A DNA stretch of 64,000 nt from Rhytidiadelphus loreus. Its lineage: Eukaryota; Streptophyta; Bryopsida; Hypnales; Hylocomiaceae. A program made the position numbers and the translations under genes. The notes under the pieces are model-generated. The model worked only from the letters and a program-made list of their open reading frames with translations, was not told where the DNA came from and ran no database searches. The stretch lies in assembly GCA_947034895.1 (NCBI GenBank), contig OX344762.1:11103501-11167500 (forward strand). The letters are read 5' to 3'. How positions within the stretch are numbered: the stretch's first letter is position 1; each line of letters opens with the position of its first letter. This document shows positions 59,722 to 64,000 of this stretch, piece after piece.

Positions 59722-60894
59722 CCCGTACATTAATTAATGACAAAAAATCTCTCTATATGGAATAAAAAAACTTTTCATCCTCCAAATTTTATGTAGAAAG
59801 GGAACAACTCCCGGGGAGATCACTTGGAGTGTCCATTTAGAACCTACGTGCGTTAAGATTTTGGACCCCCTATCTTATATACTAAAATTTAAATAAAAGT
59901 AGAAAAAAAGAATATCAATATATTTTCCTACTTTGGAAGTTTATGTTTTGAATTATTGATAATTTTATTTGTTAATTATAATTAGTTACAAATTTTTGAA
60001 GTAAAAAACTACACTGTAGAGGTGAAAATAACTTTCACACCCCTATTTTATATAAGAAAAAATTGTCTAAAAAATGAACAAAAAATTCTTGAAAATAAAT
60101 TTCTATTTAAAGTTCATTTTTCTTGAATATTGATGCAATGGTCATTTAAATGTGTTCTCTATAAATATTTGAGTTGAAAAACATGCTATTTTAGTTCATT
60201 TTTCAACCTATTCTACAAATCATTTCACATGTTATTGGAATTGGAATTTTTTTGCAATAGAAACCTACAATCATTATTAAACAAAACTCAAAATTGTAGG
60301 TTCAAATTATAGTTTATTAAAAAGTATATAGGGCGGCAAAAAATCACTTTAACACACATGGTTACTTATAGATACACTAAGTGATCTCCCCGGGGAACAA
60401 CTTCTACAATAGTTTGCCTTCTAATGGATGCTTTTGCATTTTTTGAAGCCAACAATTCACACAATTCCAAAATGACCAACTTCTCATTTAAAGGTTAAGC
60501 ATCTTCTCTTTCAAAAAAATCAATAATACCATCACAAGTGATGCAATATTCTTCTTTGAAAATGTATTCAAGCAACTTCTCACAAGACTATCAAACACAA
60601 AAACATTTTTTTTCAATCCTACAATCTCAAACGAAGTCATTCATCAAACACTTGGTGATCACAATATCCTTCTAGGTTTAACCTTTAAACACCGAAGGGG
60701 GGCCTCTCAAAATTTTCCTTTTCTATTACAATGTGAATCATTGACCTCCAAAATTGCAAAAGTAGTCATTGGAAGTTAAACTATTGTAGAAGATCTACTT
60801 TTTCCAAAACAAATTTAGAGGATGAATAGTTGAACTTCTATCCTATACAATTTGATTCCATGTCATCCATCAGACACACCTCGAGGTTAAAGGG
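59722..60894. mobile_element. TTAA-flanked MITE, family U copy 2, split by T2
   Basis: TTAA (59718-59721) + CCCGTACATTAATTAATGAC; right end CGAGGTTAAAGGG + TTAA (60895-60898). The left half matches U copy 1 and the right half is its inverse, with GAGGATGAATAGTTGAACTT. Without T2 and one duplication it is about 580 bp. Confidence 0.7.
59810..60394. mobile_element. hAT-like MITE T2 with 8-bp target duplication
   Basis: Perfect 16-bp ends CCCGGGGAGATCACTT in inverted orientation; 585 bp. GAACAACT at 59802-59809 is repeated at 60395-60402. U copy 1 at about 36.70 kb has the unoccupied site with one related octamer (GAATGTCT). Interior related to T1. No ORF. Confidence 0.94.
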
Positions 60895-60994
60895 TTAAAA
60901 TGTAGTTACACAACTTCAAAAAACAATATTTGTTGTAAGCATGTTTTTTACCATTCTCCAATCTCAAATGAAGTCATTCACCAAGCATTCAACT

Positions 60995-61219
60995 AAGGCG
61001 AAGGGAGAATTGACCCCCTCATTGCCCTGGTCAACGTTGGTTTGAAAAAAAAGTCCTCTATGTTGTGCCAATTTTTTGGTAATTCTTGCATCTCCCAAGA
61101 GTAATTTGGGACCTCTGATTGCAAATATGAATTCAGATTTTCTTTTTAAAATTAAGCCTTGCAAATAAAAAATTCCAGGGTTTGCCCTGAAGGGGCAATG
61201 AGGAGGTCAATTCACCTTG
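60995..61219. mobile_element. Short MITE, unclassified (V)
   Basis: GAATTGACCCCCTCATTGCCC (from 61007) and its inverse GGGCAATGAGGAGGTCAATTC-like end (to 61213) with AAGGCGAAGG / CCAAGG outside. About 225 bp. The exact ends and duplication are unclear. Confidence 0.65.
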
Positions 61220-61387
61220 GCACTGGAAGGAGGATGGGAATTTAAATGGTTTGATGAATGATGATTGTCAAATGTTAAATAAAGAACGAATCTACTTGTG
61301 CAATAATTGGAATATTTTTTATAATTATTATGCTTATTGGGTGTTGTCTCTTTGGAGGCTTAGACTACAACTTCTATCTAGGTCTAA

Positions 61388-61650
61388 GAGCATCCCCACC
61401 AATGTGTTCTCGATTCCCAAACTTGAGACCTCAAACTACTCAACCTTGACCTTATAGGGATGAGACCTCGCGAGTTCTCTATATAAGCTCCAATATAGGG
61501 AATTGGGCCCAACTTTTACCGAGTTCTCTATAAATTTGGGGTAGAGCTCTTGTTTCGAGACCGGTGCGCGCAAGCTTCTGTATCCCCATCCCCATCTGAG
61601 GTCCTCTCCCTAAATTTTTAGGGATACAGAACACGTTGGTGGGGATGCTC
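61388..61650. mobile_element. Tourist-like (PIF/Harbinger-type) MITE W1
   Basis: GAGCATCCCCACCAATGTGT at the left and its inverse ending GGTGGGGATGCTC at the right; 263 bp. TAA at 61385-61387 is repeated at 61651-61653, the 3-bp TWA duplication of PIF/Harbinger elements. Both arms carry TTCTCGATTCCC/TTCTGTATCCC. Confidence 0.9.
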
Positions 61651-61652
61651 TA

Positions 61653-61780
61653 AAAGCATCCCCACCAACCTGTTCCCTATCCCTATCCCTATCCCTATCC
61701 CCCTTCTTCATCCAAAAAGGTGGGGATACAGAAGCCCCTCCCCACCAGTCCTTCCCCAAAACCCAACCAAGTTACCTAGT
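61653..61780. repeat. Second, one-ended W copy with a CCCTAT repeat
   Basis: Directly abutting W1, AAGCATCCCCACCAACCTGT repeats the left end of W1, then CCCTAT occurs four times (about 61676-61700) and the sequence diverges. No matching right end was seen. Confidence 0.7.
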
Positions 61781-62012
61781 TCTCATGTGCAGTTACCGTG
61801 GTCCTTGATGGCCTGATGATGGGAGAACTTGACCTGATGGGTGACCTGAGTCTTGATGGAAGACATGTATATATGATAAAAAAAATTTACTGTTTTGCAT
61901 AAATGTTTAGTTCATGCACTCTAATTAAACTCAAAGAATTCACCAATTATTTATTTAATTAGTTTAGGAAGTGTACCCTCTACATTTACATAAAAATTAC
62001 ATTATTACTTTT
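61781..62012. other. Non-coding DNA
   Basis: CTTGATGG/CCTGATGG words repeat at 61803-61860; otherwise nothing. Confidence 0.4.
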
Positions 62013-62016
62013 TTAA

Positions 62017-62957
62017 CCCCTAAACATCAGAGACTATGTTTTCACCACAAACGCTCCAAAACTGTCCTTGCATTTACAAGCACCAAATTCTAGATGAAAG
62101 ACATTCATGGACACATGTAACCGTTGGATCTTGTAGTGAAATAGTTTGAAAAGATGTGGACAATATTTCAAAATTTTCCACTGTGTACATTCCAAAAAAT
62201 TAACTTTTGAAGTGACAAAAATCAGTTTTTTGACCCTGTGAAAACATGGGCAGCCGCACTTCACAAGGTCACATTTGTATGAGAAAATGTCCAAAATGGT
62301 GGTTACTCTTTGGATTCATTCCTAAAGTCAAGTTCGCTACATGCTTGAAAAATTTTAGATCATTTGGAATTGCACAACATATAGGAAAAAAATAGTAAGT
62401 AGAAAGAAGTACAAAATGATTCAAAATACTAAATTATTAAGAATTTTATTATAAAATTGAAAAACTACAATCCCAACAATGGTAATGTAGTAATAAACAA
62501 TCTACACCTAATGTTTTTATTTTTTTCCAAAAATATTTAAAATTGAGTTAAATAAACGACTTCCAAGTTCATTTTAGAGTAGAGGTTCCATAACTATCCA
62601 CGAACTAACCCTAACTAAAATTCCTCACAACTTCATCTCATTAATCAAAATGGAATGATTGAAAACTCACCACATATACAAAAACCTAGATAATCAATTT
62701 CAAATTTTTATATTTTGTAAAAATAATGTTCAAAGAATTTTTTTTATACTACCTAGGTTGCCCGCCAAACATTGAAAATTACATGTTGTGCACAAACTTT
62801 TGAACCATGTAGTCAAAAGTCATGAAAATTGTTGTGCCTTACAGTTACTCTTGGGGCACACATTGTGTGAAATTTTTAAAGGAAAAAAATAAAAATAATG
62901 TAGTGAGCTACCCAAAATTGCTATGTTGCCAAAAAACATTGTTTGGACATTTAGGGG
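62017..62957 (-). mobile_element. TTAA-flanked MITE, family Q copy 4
   Basis: TTAA (62013-62016) + CCCCTAAACATCAGAGAC; right end TTTGGACATTTAGGGG + TTAA (62958-62961). 941 bp, reverse orientation, full length. Confidence 0.92.
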
Positions 62958-63047
62958 TTAAGTAATGAAGATGTCACATACATCTTATTGCTATTGTCTT
63001 ATACTTAATTAATACTATGACTTCAACCTCAACCTTGACCTACAAAT

Positions 63048-63365
63048 TCATTCTTCCTTTCCTTGCCCAATGATGCTCAATAAGGTCATTTTAAGGTTAA
63101 AGAATCCTAATTCATTCTTCACTTGCCTTGAACCTTCTCGATATTCAGCAAATGTGAAACCACGTTGTGCAAGTGCGGCATCACTCCTTTCATAATCAAC
63201 AGGAAGAAGTCCATCATCCCTTTCATTTTCAATAATCATATTATGTAGAATTATACATGCCATGACTATATCCTCAGTCATTGTTAATTTCCATTGCCTG
63301 TTTGATTGTTGTATAATCCCCCACTTTATTTGTAAAACACCAAAACAACGTTCATTAGAAAACGT
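63048..63365 (-). pseudogene. 3' end of a PIF/Harbinger transposase
   Basis: The minus-strand frame from 63365 to the stop at 63048 reads NERCFGVLQIKWGII, then MTEDIVMACIILHNMIIENE and an Asp/Arg-rich tail. The ERxFGVLQxxW and ACIILHNMIIE motifs are the C-terminal signature of plant PIF/Harbinger (DDE_Tnp_4) transposases. About 105 codons of the usual 350-450 remain, and the catalytic Asp residues and DNA-binding partner are absent. Upstream of 63365 the sequence changes to an unrelated dispersed repeat, so the fragment is truncated there. It lies 1.4 kb from a TAA-flanked MITE of the same class. No intact function is expected. Confidence 0.88.
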
Positions 63366-64000
63366 TTATTACTCTAATCTATTAGCGGTTTTGTAATTTC
63401 TGATTACTTCAAAAATTCACAAAAATTACAGTTTTAATTAAAAAAATTATAATTCTACTTGGGTTTGATTTGTGAAACAAGCCACACCTCTGAAAAATAT
63501 GTGCCCCTATTATAATTAGTCCCAAAATATTCAGATTGCAAATAGGGGGTGATAGGTAGTTCTACCTTAGCTTTCACACAATATTTTGAAGAATTACATC
63601 ACATGTAATGAAGCGGTAACATATATTTTCCAATCATTTCAATCATTGTACATTTTTGTTGGCAAAAAGTATTCATGTGCAATAAGTATAGTGGTTTATA
63701 TTTCTTGTAACAAAAAAAGAGTGTTTTCATTTATTTCCAAATTTGTCCTCAATGTTTTTTTCTTTTAAAAAAAGGCCAGAGTTATCAAATAATTTCAATA
63801 TCAATTTATTTTCAACTTATTATAATTAGGTTAAATTCCTTTTAAGTACACACCAATCAATAAATTAATTAGTAACTAAACCTGCACATAAAAGAGAAAA
63901 CCTGGAAAATGATGCAGAAAGGGGGTAACTAACAAGCACAGGTCAAGAAGGGTCTGCACAAAGGGAGTAATTAAGAAGGCAGACATGGGGTAATTGTGAA
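63366..64000. other. Non-coding DNA with a dispersed repeat piece
   Basis: 63390-63605 is a diverged copy of the unit duplicated at 30.9-31.3 kb (GGTTTTGTAATTTC, ACTTCAAAAATTCACA, CTACTTGGGTTTG, GAAAAATATGTGCCCCT). The rest is AT-rich with nothing recognised. Confidence 0.5.

Noticed and set aside
61676..61700. CCCTAT repeats as an internal telomere
   Set aside because: Only four units, not the plant CCCTAAA type, and placed within a MITE copy.
1..64000. CRISPR arrays, operons, bacterial promoters or phage genes
   Set aside because: The tandem arrays have no unique spacers, and gene density, MITEs and transposase types are eukaryotic.
1..64000. tRNA, rRNA and other structured RNA genes
   Set aside because: No T-loop-like GGTTCRANTCC context with a matching acceptor stem was found by eye; a covariance search would settle it.

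Overview
This window looks like nuclear DNA of a land plant. The reasoning is inference: it is AT-rich, has no dense coding, no rRNA or tRNA gene that I could find, and almost every recognisable unit is a cut-and-paste DNA transposon or a non-autonomous derivative (MITE) with plant-style ends (CACTACAAG..., GAGCATCCCCACC...). Three transposase-type coding remnants are present, all broken. I saw no LTR-retrotransposon or LINE protein and no ordinary host gene that I could name. The species cannot be told from the sequence; a seed-free plant (bryophyte, lycophyte or fern) is only a guess.

Layout. 1-1450: pyrimidine-rich, GC-richer DNA with a 19-bp tandem repeat. 1503-4254 (minus): a pogo/Tigger-like DDE transposase gene whose single frame is cut by two in-frame stops and shifted at a 14-base homopolymer. 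4.4-31 kb: AT-rich repeats, with MITE families named here P, Q and S (TTAA or near-TTAA flanks), X (CATTAG ends, no visible target duplication), T (8-bp duplications), M (TA flanks), N (about 600-bp foldbacks) and R, several nested in one another; a 26-bp minisatellite lies at 18 kb. 31.3-35.7 kb: a GC-richer island without a convincing gene. 36-45 kb: further MITE copies, a (TA)31 tract and dispersed direct repeats. 45.9-48.7 kb (plus): a zinc-finger protein gene with a P/Kolobok-like DDE motif, now a pseudogene holding two MITE insertions. 50-64 kb: more P, Q, T and U copies, a 1.3-kb CACTA element, a Tourist-like MITE and the 3' end of a PIF/Harbinger transposase (minus, 63.05-63.37 kb).

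How the parts may work together: the MITEs have no coding capacity and must have been moved by transposases in trans. The target-site signatures seen here (TTAA, 8 bp, 3-bp CTT/ATA, TAA, TA) imply at least five different superfamilies. The PIF fragment matches the TAA class, the pogo gene could match the TA class, and the zinc-finger gene could belong to a TTAA-type superfamily; these pairings are inference. The best-supported stories are (a) four levels of nesting at 26.5-29.1 kb, (b) two independent MITE insertions in the zinc-finger gene, one with a clear 3-bp duplication, and (c) a hAT-like MITE whose 8-bp duplication can be checked against an unoccupied related copy inside this same window.
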